Shown: piece after piece, positions 17,936-32,933 of the stretch | Position numbering within the stretch: position 1 is the stretch's first letter | How the letters are laid out: every line of letters starts with the position of its first letter | Made by a program: the position numbers and the translations under genes | The notes under the pieces: generated by a model | The model's database searches: none | What the model saw: the letters and a program-made list of their open reading frames with translations, nothing else | Told to the model about the DNA's origin: nothing | NCBI GenBank assembly: GCA_019311105.1 | Contig: JAFDDA010000051.1 | Coordinates: 1-38,771, forward strand | Origin: Deltaproteobacteria bacterium | GTDB taxonomy: Bacteria; Myxococcota_A; UBA9160; JAFDDA01 | Direction: 5' to 3' | Length of the DNA stretch: 38,771 nt

Positions 17936-19734
17936 TCGACCGTAGCCGCATCCGCAACTTCTGCATCATCGCCCACATCGACCACGGCAAGAGCACGCTT
18001 GCCGATCGCATGTTGGACGTCACCCGTTCGCTCAGCGTCCGAGAGCGGCGAGCGCAGTTCCTCGACAAGATGGACATCGAGCGCGAGCGGGGCATCACGA
18101 TCAAGGCCCAGACGGTCCGCATGACCTATCGCGCTGCCGATGGCGAGGACTACATCCTCAACCTGATCGATACGCCCGGCCACGTGGACTTCTCCTACGA
18201 GGTGTCGCGCGCGCTTCAGGCCTGCGAGGGTGCCATTCTGGTCGTCGATGCGTCGCAGGGGATCGAGGCCCAGACCCTCGCGAACGCCTACCTCGCCATC
18301 AACGCCGACCTCGAGATCGTGCCCGTGCTGAACAAGATCGACCTGCCGGCCGCCGAGCCCGATCGCGTGGCCCAGGAGATCGAAGACGTGATCGGCCTGC
18401 CGGCCGAGGACATCCTGCCGATCTCCGCGAAGGAGGGGACTGGCGTGGCGGAGGTGCTCGAGCGGGTCGTCCAGGTCGTCCCGCCGCCGCGCGGGGACGT
18501 CACGGCGCCGACGCGGGCGCTCGTCTTCGACGCCTGGTTCGACCCTTACGTGGGTGCAGCGATGCTGGTGCGGGTCATCGACGGCTCTCTCACCCGCGGC
18601 GAAGACATCATCTTGATGGCCGAGGGGACCGAGCAGACGATTCAAGAGCTCGATGTGATCGATCCCCACCCCCGCAAGGTGGAGCGCCTCGAAGCCGGCG
18701 AGGTGGGCATCGTGATCGCCGGCCTGAAGACGCTCGAGGACGTGAAGATCGGTGAGACCATCACCTCCGCAGCACGACCGGCGACGGAGATGCTCCCCGG
18801 CTTCCTGGAAGTGAAGCCCATGGTGTTCAGCGGGCTCTATCCCGTCGAAGCCGAGGACTACGAAGGTCTGAAGTTGGCCCTGGAGAAGCTGCGGCTCAAC
18901 GACTCCTCCTTCGTGTGGGAGCCCGAGACGAGCGCGGCGCTCGGCTTCGGCTTCCGCTGCGGCTTCCTCGGCATGCTCCATTGCGAGATCATCCAGGAGC
19001 GACTCGAGCGCGAATACGGCTTGAACCTCATCACCACGACGCCCACCGTGCGCTACCGCGTCCACCTCGAGGACGGCGAGGTGCGCGACATCGAAAGCCC
19101 TGCCGCGCTTCCGGCCACCCAGGACACGAAGAAGATCGAAGAGCCGGTGATCCTGGCCACGATCCACGTACCCTCGGAGTACGTGGGCGGTGTGCTGCAG
19201 CTCTGTCAGGATCGGCGCGGCATCCAGCGCGACATGTCCGTGCACGGCTCGCGCGTGCAGGTCCGCTACGAGCTGCCGCTCTCGGAGGTCGTCCTCGATT
19301 TCCACGACAGGCTGAAGACCGTGACCCGCGGCTACGGATCCATGGACTACGAACTCGTCGGCTATCGCGACGGGGAGCTCGTCAAGCTCGACGTCATGGT
19401 GAACGGCGACCCGGTAGATGCGCTCTCGCTGATCGTCCACCGCGAGAAGGCTCAGGCTCGCGGCGCAGAGCTGACGCGCAAGCTCAAGGAGTTCATCCCG
19501 CGGCAGATGTACGAGGTCGCGATCCAGGCCGCCATCGGCACGCGGGTCATTGCGCGAACCACCGTCAAGGCGCTTCGGAAGAACGTGACGGCGAAGTGCT
19601 ACGGCGGCGACATCACGCGCAAGCGCAAGCTCCTCGAGAAGCAGAAGAAGGGGAAGCGGCGCATGAAGATGGTGGGCTCGGTCGAGATTCCCCAGGAGGC
19701 CTTCCTGGCGGCCCTGAAGCTGGGGGACGAGTGA
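17932..19734 (+). CDS. lepA: Elongation factor 4 (LepA)
   Basis: EF4 is a ribosome-bound translational GTPase implicated in 30S assembly and back-translocation. The product is 600 residues. G1 is [16 protein letters not shown]2 lies in the [15 protein letters not shown] stretch, G3 is [16 protein letters not shown], and G4 is NKIDLP. The LepA-specific C-terminal domain is present ([20 protein letters not shown], then [13 protein letters not shown]). The TTG start overlaps the TGA of the preceding gene (TTGA); it gives the standard beginning of the LepA core. Confidence 0.98.
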   Translation: MIDRSRIRNFCIIAHIDHGKSTLADRMLDVTRSLSVRERRAQFLDKMDIERERGITIKAQTVRMTYRAADGEDYILNLIDTPGHVDFSYEVSRALQACEGAILVVDASQGIEAQTLANAYLAINADLEIVPVLNKIDLPAAEPDRVAQEIEDVIGLPAEDILPISAKEGTGVAEVLERVVQVVPPPRGDVTAPTRALVFDAWFDPYVGAAMLVRVIDGSLTRGEDIILMAEGTEQTIQELDVIDPHPRKVERLEAGEVGIVIAGLKTLEDVKIGETITSAARPATEMLPGFLEVKPMVFSGLYPVEAEDYEGLKLALEKLRLNDSSFVWEPETSAALGFGFRCGFLGMLHCEIIQERLEREYGLNLITTTPTVRYRVHLEDGEVRDIESPAALPATQDTKKIEEPVILATIHVPSEYVGGVLQLCQDRRGIQRDMSVHGSRVQVRYELPLSEVVLDFHDRLKTVTRGYGSMDYELVGYRDGELVKLDVMVNGDPVDALSLIVHREKAQARGAELTRKLKEFIPRQMYEVAIQAAIGTRVIARTTVKALRKNVTAKCYGGDITRKRKLLEKQKKGKRRMKMVGSVEIPQEAFLAALKLGDE

Positions 19735-20564
19735 GCGAGCCGGCCGACGGCCAGCCCGAGGCGGGCGCGAACCCGAGCTTCTGGGAGCAATTCGGCTCTC
19801 TGCTGCTCGCCGTCGCGATCGCCCTCGGGGTGCGCACCTTCGTGGTGGAGCCCTTCCGCATCCCGTCGGAGTCGATGCTTCCGACCTTGCTCGTGGGCGA
19901 CCACCTGTTCGTCAACAAGTTCGCCTACGGGGTGAAGATCCCGTTCACGGAGACCCGGCTGCCCGGCTTGCGCGGGCCCGAGCGGGGTGACGTTGTCGTC
20001 TTCACCGTGGCACGCGACCCGCGCAACCCCGGACGGATCTGCCCCGTCGATCGCTGCCCGGGGAAGCCGACCGAGGAGTTCGTGAAACGGATCGTCGGGC
20101 TGCCGGGGGAGACCGTCGAGGTGCGGCCGGACGGCACCGTCCGCATCGATGGCCGCCTGCTCGAGCGGGGCGACGGCGGCGCCGACTTCATCAACGGCGT
20201 CGGCACCGAACTCGCGGTCCGCGACGAGGACAACGGGCGCTGCCACTACCAGGTTCTCGACGACCGTCGCATGACCGGCGCTGTCCGGCGCGTGAAGGTC
20301 GAGCCCGACCGCTACTTCATGATGGGCGACAACCGCGACCACTCGAACGACAGCCGTGGTTGGGGAACGGTCCGCGCCAGCGAATTCAAGGGGCCCGCGC
20401 TCCTGCTCTATTGGTCCTGGGACTACAACGAGGGGTGGCTCGACCTCTTGAACCCGCTGACCTGGCTGCGCGCCGAGAAGCGCTGGGACCGCTTCGGCGA
20501 TGGACTCACCTGCGAGGCCCGCGACGCAGGGGAGGGCGGCGAGACGCCGTCTCGGGCCCCATAG
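19731..20564 (+). CDS. lepB: Signal peptidase I
   Basis: Signal peptidase I cleaves signal peptides at the outer face of the inner membrane. The product is 277 residues with one N-terminal membrane span (about residues 18-33, [16 protein letters not shown]). The catalytic Ser sits in [11 protein letters not shown] and the Lys in [13 protein letters not shown]. Box D/E is seen as [16 protein letters not shown] cysteine pair ([12 protein letters not shown]) near the middle is an extra feature. The GTG start overlaps the lepA stop. lepA-lepB is a conserved pair in many bacteria. Confidence 0.96.
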   Translation: MSEPADGQPEAGANPSFWEQFGSLLLAVAIALGVRTFVVEPFRIPSESMLPTLLVGDHLFVNKFAYGVKIPFTETRLPGLRGPERGDVVVFTVARDPRNPGRICPVDRCPGKPTEEFVKRIVGLPGETVEVRPDGTVRIDGRLLERGDGGADFINGVGTELAVRDEDNGRCHYQVLDDRRMTGAVRRVKVEPDRYFMMGDNRDHSNDSRGWGTVRASEFKGPALLLYWSWDYNEGWLDLLNPLTWLRAEKRWDRFGDGLTCEARDAGEGGETPSRAP

Positions 20565-20591
20565 AGTCGAGCCTCGAGTATCCCAACCCGT

Positions 20592-20619
20592 TTGACGCGG
20601 GTCCGGCCCGGGCTATCCT
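20592..20619 (+). promoter_or_regulatory. Candidate sigma70 promoter for the pyr operon
   Basis: A -35 box TTGACG (20592-20597) and a -10 box TATCCT (20614-20619) are separated by 16 bases. They match the consensus at five and four of six positions. They lie in the 101-base gap between lepB and pyrR, 47 bases upstream of the pyrR GTG, and would start RNA near 20626. This is the only clear gap in front of the pyrR-pyrB-pyrC-carA-carB chain, which supports a promoter here. Confidence 0.5.
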
Positions 20620-20620
20620 C

Positions 20621-20639
20621 GGCCCGGCTTCGGCCTTTT
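20621..20639 (+). terminator. Weak hairpin with T run between lepB and pyrR
   Basis: GGCC (20621-20624) can pair with GGCC (20632-20635) over a seven-base loop, and TTTT follows directly (20636-20639), then AATT. The stem is short, so it is a poor terminator by itself. It overlaps the start region of the candidate pyr promoter. It could stop lepB read-through or act in the pyr leader. Confidence 0.3.
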
Positions 20640-20665
20640 AATTCCGTCCCGCGAGGCGGAGAAAG

Positions 20666-21304
20666 GTGACCCCCTTGGGCGACGACCCTGCCCACACGCC
20701 GGCCCGGCCGGCCCATGCCCCGCCTGCGCGCGAAACGCGCGACGCCCGCCTCGTCCTCGATGATGTCGCCATCGGCCGGACCCTCATGCGCATCGCCCAC
20801 GAACTGGTCGAGCGCAACGCCGACCCGCAGTCTCTCTATCTCGTTGCGGTCCCGAACGGTGGCGTCCCGCTGGCGCGCCGGCTTGCCGCGAACCTGCGCG
20901 AGATCGCAGACCTCGAGGTCCCGCTCGGCATTCTCGACACGACGCTCTATCGCGACGACCTGATGAGCCGCAGCGCCCGGCCGCGCTTGCGCCGGACCGA
21001 GATGCCTTCGGCGGTGGACGAACGCGCGGTGATCCTGGTCGATGACGTTGCCTCCACGGGTCGGACCATCCGTGCCGCCATGGACGCGCTGATGGACTTC
21101 GGCCGACCGAAGAGCGTGCAGGTCGTTGCCCTCGTGGATCGCGGGCATCGCGAGCTGCCCATCAAGATCGACTACGTCGGGAAGAACATCCCGACGTCCC
21201 CGGAAGACGACGTCCGCTTGCAAGGCGAGGGTGGGGCGGCACTCCCCGAGGAGGGCCCCCTCAGCGTCGTCCATCTACCGGACGCCCGGAGGGTCAGAGC
21301 ATGA
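20666..21304 (+). CDS. pyrR: PyrR-type bifunctional pyrimidine regulator / uracil phosphoribosyltransferase
   Basis: The product is 212 residues, longer than the usual 170-180 because of a Pro/Ala-rich N-terminal extension of about 25 residues. The type I PRTase core carries the PRPP-binding signature AVILVDDVASTGRTIRAAM. The PyrR pattern GILDTTLYRDDLM and VALVDRGHRELPIKIDYVGK is clear. Family members may regulate pyr genes by RNA binding or only salvage uracil; a PyrR-binding RNA fold was not recognised upstream. The start is a GTG at 20666. The stop overlaps pyrB (ATGA). Confidence 0.95.
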   Translation: MTPLGDDPAHTPARPAHAPPARETRDARLVLDDVAIGRTLMRIAHELVERNADPQSLYLVAVPNGGVPLARRLAANLREIADLEVPLGILDTTLYRDDLMSRSARPRLRRTEMPSAVDERAVILVDDVASTGRTIRAAMDALMDFGRPKSVQVVALVDRGHRELPIKIDYVGKNIPTSPEDDVRLQGEGGAALPEEGPLSVVHLPDARRVRA

Positions 21305-22254
21305 TCGGGCGAGACCTGCTCTGCATCGACGACCTGACGCGCGAAGAGATCGGCACGATCCTCGAGACCGCGGAGCACATGCGCGAGGTCGCCGCTCGCG
21401 ACGTCAAGAAGGTGCCGACCCTGCGCGGCCGGACGATCGTGAACCTCTTCTTCGAGGCCTCCACACGCACCGCGACGAGCTTCGAGATCGCGGGCAAACG
21501 GCTCTCGGCCGACGTGGTCAACTTTTCGACGAGGTCGTCGAGCCTGAGCAAGGCGGAGAGCATCCTCGACACCGCGCGGACCATCGATGCCATGGACCCC
21601 GATGCCGTCGTCGTGCGCCACAACGTGGCGGGCGTGCCCAAGCGCATCGCCGACGTGCTCGAGGTGCCCGTGATCAACGCCGGCGACGGAGCCCACGCGC
21701 ATCCCACCCAGGCGTTGCTCGATCTGTTCACCGTGCAGAAGGAGAAGGGCCGGATCGACGGCCTCACGGTCGCCATCGTGGGCGACATCGCGCACAGCCG
21801 CGTGGCGCGCTCGAACATCGCGGGCTTCCAGAAGATGGGCGCCGAGGTCCGGGTGGCGGCACCGCCGACCATGATCCCCGCCGGCGTCGAGGCACTCGGC
21901 GTGAAGGCCTACCCGTCGGTGCGCGAGGCCCTCGACGGCGTGGATGTGGTGATGATGCTGCGGATCCAACTCGAGCGCTTCGCAGGAGCGCTCTTCCCGA
22001 GCATTCGCGAGTACTCGGCGACCTTCGGTCTCGACCGCGAGAAGCTGCGCTATGCGCGGGACGACGCGATCGTGATGCACCCGGGCCCGGTGAACCGCGG
22101 CGTGGAGCTTTCTCACGACCTCGCAGACCGGCGCCCGAGCGTGATCCTGGACCAGGTGCGCAACGGCGTCGCGCTGCGCATGGCGGTCCTCTACCTGTTC
22201 TCCGGGCGGCCGCCGGGCCAGAGCGCCCTCGACGGAAACTCGGGAGGAGACTGA
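21301..22254 (+). CDS. pyrB: Aspartate carbamoyltransferase, catalytic chain
   Basis: PyrB makes N-carbamoyl-aspartate from carbamoyl phosphate and aspartate. The product is 317 residues. The carbamoyl phosphate site is seen as FFEASTRTATSFEIAGKRL, with the Ser/Lys loop in SSSLSKAESILD. The pattern GAHAHPTQALLDLFT and the C-terminal MHPGPVNRGVELS are typical of class B/C bacterial enzymes. No pyrI regulatory chain is present next to it, so allosteric control of the E. coli type is unlikely. The ATG overlaps the pyrR stop. Confidence 0.98.
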   Translation: MIGRDLLCIDDLTREEIGTILETAEHMREVAARDVKKVPTLRGRTIVNLFFEASTRTATSFEIAGKRLSADVVNFSTRSSSLSKAESILDTARTIDAMDPDAVVVRHNVAGVPKRIADVLEVPVINAGDGAHAHPTQALLDLFTVQKEKGRIDGLTVAIVGDIAHSRVARSNIAGFQKMGAEVRVAAPPTMIPAGVEALGVKAYPSVREALDGVDVVMMLRIQLERFAGALFPSIREYSATFGLDREKLRYARDDAIVMHPGPVNRGVELSHDLADRRPSVILDQVRNGVALRMAVLYLFSGRPPGQSALDGNSGGD

Positions 22255-22257
22255 GCC

Positions 22258-23549
<1,292 letters not shown>

Positions 23550-23553
<4 letters not shown>

Positions 23554-24752
23554 GTGCCTTCACAACACTCTGCCCGGCCGCTCTCGCGTTGGCCGACGGC
23601 ACCGTCTATCGGGGTGTCGCCTTTGGCGCGGCCACGGTCGCCACGGGCGAGGTCTGCTTCAACACGAGCCTCTCGGGCTACCAGGAGATCATCACCGACC
23701 CCTCGTATGCCGGTCAGATCGTCACGATGACGTGCACCCAGATCGGGAACGTCGGGACCACCGCCCAGGACGACGAGGCGTCGAAGCCCTTCCTTTCCGC
23801 GTTCGTCGTGAAGGAACACTATGAGGCGCCCTCGAACTGGCGCTCCGAGAAACCGCTGGGCGCCTTCCTCGAAGGGCACGGGATCCCGGGCATCTCCGGC
23901 ATCGATACGCGCGCTCTCGTGCGGCGCATCCGCGACCACGGCTTCCAGAACGGCGTGGTCTCCACCGACCCCGCGCTCCAGGATGAGGCTGCCCTGGTCG
24001 AGCGCGCCCGCACGGCGCCGGAGCTCGACGGCCGCGACCTGGTGGCGGGTGTGACCTGCGCGGAGCCCTACGACTGGAACGAAGGCCTCTGGGAAGGCGT
24101 CGAGGGCCAGGTGCCGCCGCCCGAGCGGCCCGGCCCCGCGCGGCGCCTCGTGGTCTACGACTTCGGGGTGAAGCGGAACATCCTGCGGCACCTGGTGGAC
24201 CAGGGCTTCGACGTCACCGTCGTCCCGGCACGCACGCCCGCCGCGGAGACGCTCGCCCGCGAGCCCGATGCCGTCTTTCTCTCGAACGGCCCGGGCGACC
24301 CCCGCGCCGTGGAAGGCGTGCCGGAGATCGTGCGCGAGCTCGCCAAGACCAAGCCGCTCTTCGGCATCTGCCTCGGCCACCAGATTCTCGGCCTCGCCCT
24401 CGGCGGGACGATTCGCAAGCTGAAGTTCGGGCACCACGGTGGCAACCAGCCGGGCCAGGATCAGGCCACGGGCAAGGTGGCGATCTGTGCCGAAAACCAT
24501 GGCTACGCGGTCGAGGCCGACACGCTGCGAGCCGCGGGCGAAGACATCGAAGTCACCCATGTGAACTTGAACGACGGCTGCGTCGAGGGCCTGGCGCACG
24601 CGCGTCGGCCGCTCTTCTCGGTCCAATACCACCCCGAGGCCTCGCCGGGCCCGCACGACGCCGACTACTTCTTCGGCCGCTTCCGGCGCATGGTCGATCT
24701 ACACGCTGCGGGCGAAGCCGTCACCGGCGCCGACGTCGCGAAGGGAGCCTAG
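23550..24752 (+). CDS. carA: Carbamoyl phosphate synthase, small (glutaminase) subunit
   Basis: CarA releases ammonia from glutamine for CarB. The product is 400 residues from the GTG at 23550, overlapping the pyrC TGA (GTGA). The N-terminal CPSase domain has [20 protein letters not shown]. The C-terminal class I glutaminase domain has the nucleophile Cys in [16 protein letters not shown] and the His-Glu pair in [11 protein letters not shown]. It abuts carB without a gap, as expected for subunits made in equal amount. Confidence 0.98.
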
Positions 24753-27974
<3,222 letters not shown>

Positions 27975-27984
27975 AGGAGGTTCG

Positions 27985-28404
27985 ATGTCCCCCCTTCGCT
28001 TCGCCCTGGCCGCGACCCTCGCAGGGCCTCTGCTCTTCGGTGGCATCGCCGCCGCGACGGACTGGGAAGTCCACGCCGACGCGGAGGTCGTCGAAGTGGT
28101 CACCACCGATGCGGGCGGCGCCAAGCGCAAGACGAAGGTCTGGATGGCCGTCCTGGACGGCGAGGCCTACATCCGGACGGGTGGCTCGACCTGGGGGCAG
28201 AACGTCGAGCGCGACGCCAACGTCCGGATCCTCGCCGGCAGCGAGGGCTACGACCTGCGCGCCGAGTTCGTCACCGACGATGCCGCGCGCGAGCGCATCA
28301 CGAAGGCTTTCCGCGCGAAGTATGGCTGGTTCGACCGGCTGGTCTCCCCCATCCGCGGTGGGCGCCCGAAGATCATGCGCCTGGTCGACCGGGGCGACGA
28401 GTGA
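27985..28404 (+). CDS. Small exported protein, DUF2255-like split-barrel candidate
   Basis: The product is 139 residues with a clear signal peptide (residues 1 to about 25, cut near AAA-TD). The mature part has short beta-strand-like segments and the stretch KVWMAVLDGEAYIRTGGST, followed by DANVRILAGSEGYDLRAEFV and KAFRAKYGWFDRL. The order resembles the DUF2255/pyridoxamine-oxidase-like split barrel that binds flavin or haem-type ligands, but this is recall without a search. AGGAGG stands upstream of the ATG, ten bases after carB. Its stop overlaps the next gene, so the two are probably made together. Confidence 0.7.
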   Translation: MSPLRFALAATLAGPLLFGGIAAATDWEVHADAEVVEVVTTDAGGAKRKTKVWMAVLDGEAYIRTGGSTWGQNVERDANVRILAGSEGYDLRAEFVTDDAARERITKAFRAKYGWFDRLVSPIRGGRPKIMRLVDRGDE

Positions 28405-28823
28405 CGCGCGGGTGGGTGACGGTGGCGGCCGCCGGGCTGTGGCTCGCCTGCGGCGGGCCCACCGCGTCGGGGCCCGTGCTGCTCGGACTGGAAGGCCAGG
28501 ATCGCGAGACCCTCGCGGCGACCTACCCGGAAGGCACCGCGCGTGAGGAGATCCGTGCGCGCCAGGCCCAGACGTTGGTGTTCTCGGTCCGAACCTGTGA
28601 TTTCGGCACGCGCGGAGTCGACACCGCCCTCGACGCTGCCATCCGCGCGTTCCAGGGCGAGCATCCCAGCGTGACACCGAGCTGCGACCGGGTTCGGCTT
28701 GCCCGCACGGGTTGGGCCACGGTGGTGGGCGGGCTCGCCTACTACCAGGACTACGTCTTCTTCGACGCGGAAGACCGGTCCCTGGTGGCTTACCGCACCT
28801 TCATCCAACGCTCGGGTCGCTAG
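28401..28823 (+). CDS. Putative lipoprotein of unknown function
   Basis: The product is 140 residues from the GTG at 28401, which overlaps the stop of the preceding gene. The start VTVAAAGLWLACGGP fits a lipoprotein signal with lipobox LWLAC and the acylated Cys at residue 17. The mature part has two further cysteines (RTCDFGT and PSCDRV) that could form a disulfide, and an aromatic patch (LAYYQDYVFFDAED). I do not recognise a family. Pairing with the exported DUF2255-like protein suggests a shared envelope function. Confidence 0.65.
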   Translation: MTRGWVTVAAAGLWLACGGPTASGPVLLGLEGQDRETLAATYPEGTAREEIRARQAQTLVFSVRTCDFGTRGVDTALDAAIRAFQGEHPSVTPSCDRVRLARTGWATVVGGLAYYQDYVFFDAEDRSLVAYRTFIQRSGR

Positions 28824-28863
28824 GCGGGTCGCCCCGCCGGGCTCTGGTAGGCTGGTCGTGAGG

Positions 28864-28883
28864 GGGCGTACACCAATACGCCC
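28864..28883 (+). other. Perfect hairpin upstream of recG
   Basis: GGGCGTA (28864-28870) pairs with TACGCCC (28877-28883) over the loop CACCAA. Two further G-T pairs could extend the stem. It lies 13 bases before the recG ATG, close to the G-rich ribosome binding site (28886-28891). It is followed by TT only. It may end the upstream message or tune recG translation. Confidence 0.5.
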
Positions 28884-28896
28884 TTGGGGGGCCTCG

Positions 28897-31295
<2,399 letters not shown>

Positions 31296-31299
<4 letters not shown>

Positions 31300-31459
31300 A
31301 ACCCATCTCACAAACCCCTCGGTCGCCAGACACTCGCCTTCGACCCGATCTCGGCGTTGCGAAATCTCGCCGTGGCTGGCCAGGGCTGCGATTTCGCGCC
31401 TTGATCTCGGGCCGAACTCGAGCGTCTGGCTCGGTCGGGGTTTGTGAGATGGGTTCTAG
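31296..31459. repeat. 164-bp imperfect palindrome with 23-bp perfect terminal inverted repeats (MITE/REP-like)
   Basis: The ends 31296-31318 and 31437-31459 are perfect inverted copies (23 bases), each reading from the outside CTAGAACCCATCTCAC and on to AAACCCC. Inside, a seven-base mismatch block is followed by further complementarity (CCAGAC-A/G-CTCG, TTCG-A/G-CCCGA, GCGAAATC) nearly to the centre at 31377/31378. The element could thus fold into one long hairpin or cruciform. The outer CTAG is palindromic and could be a target-site duplication (IS5-type elements target YTAR). The left CTAG supplies the recG stop codon. No transposase is encoded, so it would be a non-autonomous element, or a REP-type structure acting as a terminator. 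Confidence 0.85.
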
Positions 31460-31485
31460 TCGGCGCGGTGCTCTCAAGGCGGCGG

Positions 31486-31514
31486 TTGACTCCGCCGATG
31501 CACTGGCCTACAAG
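31486..31514 (+). promoter_or_regulatory. Candidate sigma70 promoter of the leu leader
   Basis: TTGACT (31486-31491) and TACAAG (31509-31514) are separated by 17 bases and match the consensus at five and four of six positions. RNA would start near 31521, only a few bases before the leader ATG, which would make the leader peptide almost leaderless even though a good AAGGGA ribosome site overlaps the -10 box. The TTGACT also forms the loop of a six-pair hairpin (CGGCGG/CCGCCG, 31480-31497). Either the promoter lies further upstream, or the leader is translated without a Shine-Dalgarno site. Confidence 0.4.
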
Positions 31515-31524
31515 GGAACGAGTC

Positions 31525-31611
31525 ATGGTGAACCGGCGCGACGCAAAGCTTCTGGGCCTTCTCTCGAACCTGCTCCTTATCGGGGCGGGAGAGGGGACGT
31601 TCGGCCGCTAG
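31525..31611 (+). CDS. leuL: Leucine-rich leader peptide of leuA
   Basis: A 28-codon frame starts at ATG 31525 with AAGGGA at 31512-31517 and ends at TAG 31609-31611. Residues 9-19 read LLGLLSNLLLI: seven leucines in ten codons (CTT, CTG, CTT, CTC, CTG, CTC, CTT), then isoleucine. This is the composition expected of a leu operon leader peptide, whose translation speed reports the Leu-tRNA level. It lies 137 bases upstream of leuA. The helices at 31558-31672 are placed so that the ribosome position decides which forms. The peptide itself probably has no other function. Confidence 0.88.
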   Translation: MVNRRDAKLLGLLSNLLLIGAGEGTFGR

Positions 31612-31672
31612 CGCAGCACCGCGACGCACACACGAAACCCTCTCCTGCCGAGTCGCTGGAGAGGGTTTCGTG
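31558..31672 (+). promoter_or_regulatory. Ribosome-mediated leucine attenuator
   Basis: Four RNA segments can form three alternative helices. Segment 1 (CTTCTCTC, 31558-31565, within the Leu codons) can pair with segment 2 (GAGAGGGG, 31589-31596). Segment 2 (GGCGGGAGAGGG, 31584-31595) can instead pair over 12 bases, with one G-U, with segment 3 (CCCTCTCCTGCC, 31638-31649). Segment 3 (CACGAAACCCTCTCC, 31631-31645) can form a perfect 15-pair stem with segment 4 (31658-31672). A ribosome stalled at the Leu codons would mask segment 1 and favour 2:3 (read-through); one at the stop codon 31609 would mask segment 2 and favour 3:4 (termination). No long T run follows 3:4. Confidence 0.82.
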
Positions 31673-31748
31673 CGTTGGGGGTCAGGCCTCCGATGTGGCC
31701 TCTCCGATGGCTCGGCGCGAGAGCGAGAGCAAACGATCGGAGTCAGAC

Positions 31749-32930
31749 ATGTCTGGAAATCACGTAGCCGCAACCCGCCGAGTCGTCGTATTCGACACGA
31801 CCCTGCGCGATGGCGAACAATCGGCCGGGGTGGCCTTCAGCGCCCGCGACAAGGTGGAGATCGCCCGCGCCCTCGCCGACCTGCGGGTCGACGTCGTCGA
31901 GGCGGGCTTCCCGGGTGCGTCGCTCGCGGAGGTCGAGGCCGTCCGCGCCGTCGCCCGCGAGGTGCGCGACGTGGTCGTGTGCGGCCTCGCGCGGGCGGTG
32001 GCCGCCGACGTCGAGGCCGCCGGCGAGGCGCTCCACGAGGCCGCGCGCTCGCGCATCCACATCTTCGTGAACTCGAGCGACATGCACCTCGCTCACCAGC
32101 TGGGCAAGGGGCGGGAGCAGGTCGTGCGCCTGGCCACGGAGAACGTGCGGCGGGCGCGCCACGTAACGCCCGACGTCGAGTTCAGCCCCATGGACGCGAC
32201 CCGTGCCGACTGGGACTTCCTCACCGAGCTGGTGACGGCGGCGGTGGAGGCGGGTGCCACCACGATCAACGTGCCCGACACGGTGGGGTGCGCGCGACCA
32301 ACGACCATTGCTGCGCTCTTCCGTCATCTGCACGCCACGGTGCCTGGGGCCGACGGCGTGACGTTCTCGTTCCACGGTCAGGACGACCTGGGCCTCGCCA
32401 CGGCGAACGCCCTGGCCGCCGTGGAGGCGGGTGCCGGGCAGGTGGAGGTCGCGGTGAACGGGATCGGCGAGCGCGCCGGGAACACCTCCCTCGAGGAGGT
32501 CGTCCTCGCACTGCGGGTGCACGGCTCCGAGATCGGCGTGCACACGTCGGTGGACCCGCGCGGCATCTGCCCGCTCTCGCGGCTGGTCGAGCAGCGCAGC
32601 GGGATCCCGGTGCCGCCGAACAAGGCGGTGGTGGGGGCCAACGCCTTCCGCCACGCGTCGGGCATCCACCAGGACGGTGTGCTGAAGTTCCGCGAGACCT
32701 ACGAGCTGATCGACCCCGAGGAGATCGGCCACCCGGTCGGCACCGAGATCGTGCTCGGCAAGCTGTCCGGACGGGCCGGCTTCCGCGAGCGCGCGCGCCA
32801 GCTCGGCTTTGCCCTGGAGGGGGAACTCTTCGAAGCGGCCTTCCAGCGCTTCCAGGCGCAAGCCGATCGGCAACCCGTCGTGGAGGACGCGGATCTGCGG
32901 AAGATCTGCCGCCCCGTTGCCGCCGCATGA
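31749..32930 (+). CDS. leuA: 2-isopropylmalate synthase, short form without regulatory domain
   Basis: LeuA condenses acetyl-CoA with 2-oxoisovalerate, the first committed step to leucine. The product is 393 residues. The catalytic FDTTLRDGEQSAGV (Arg20, Asp21, Glu23) starts the TIM barrel; NGIGERAGNTSLEE and ASGIHQDGVLKFRETYE are LeuA signatures, and LGKLSGRAGFRERARQLGF follows. The metal site usually written HxHND reads HGQDD here; Gln at the second place also occurs in plant-type enzymes as I recall. The C-terminal leucine-binding domain of about 120 residues found in standard LeuA is missing. CGGAG precedes the ATG; an in-frame ATG at 31707 is less likely. The leucine leader upstream argues for LeuA over homocitrate or citramalate synthase. 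Confidence 0.88.
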   Translation: MSGNHVAATRRVVVFDTTLRDGEQSAGVAFSARDKVEIARALADLRVDVVEAGFPGASLAEVEAVRAVAREVRDVVVCGLARAVAADVEAAGEALHEAARSRIHIFVNSSDMHLAHQLGKGREQVVRLATENVRRARHVTPDVEFSPMDATRADWDFLTELVTAAVEAGATTINVPDTVGCARPTTIAALFRHLHATVPGADGVTFSFHGQDDLGLATANALAAVEAGAGQVEVAVNGIGERAGNTSLEEVVLALRVHGSEIGVHTSVDPRGICPLSRLVEQRSGIPVPPNKAVVGANAFRHASGIHQDGVLKFRETYELIDPEEIGHPVGTEIVLGKLSGRAGFRERARQLGFALEGELFEAAFQRFQAQADRQPVVEDADLRKICRPVAAA

Positions 32931-32933
32931 CTC

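Noticed and set aside
31744-31755. 12-base palindrome CAGACATGTCTG centred on the leuA start codon
   Set aside because: Short enough to occur by chance; a stem with no loop could not form in RNA. Kept only as a note.
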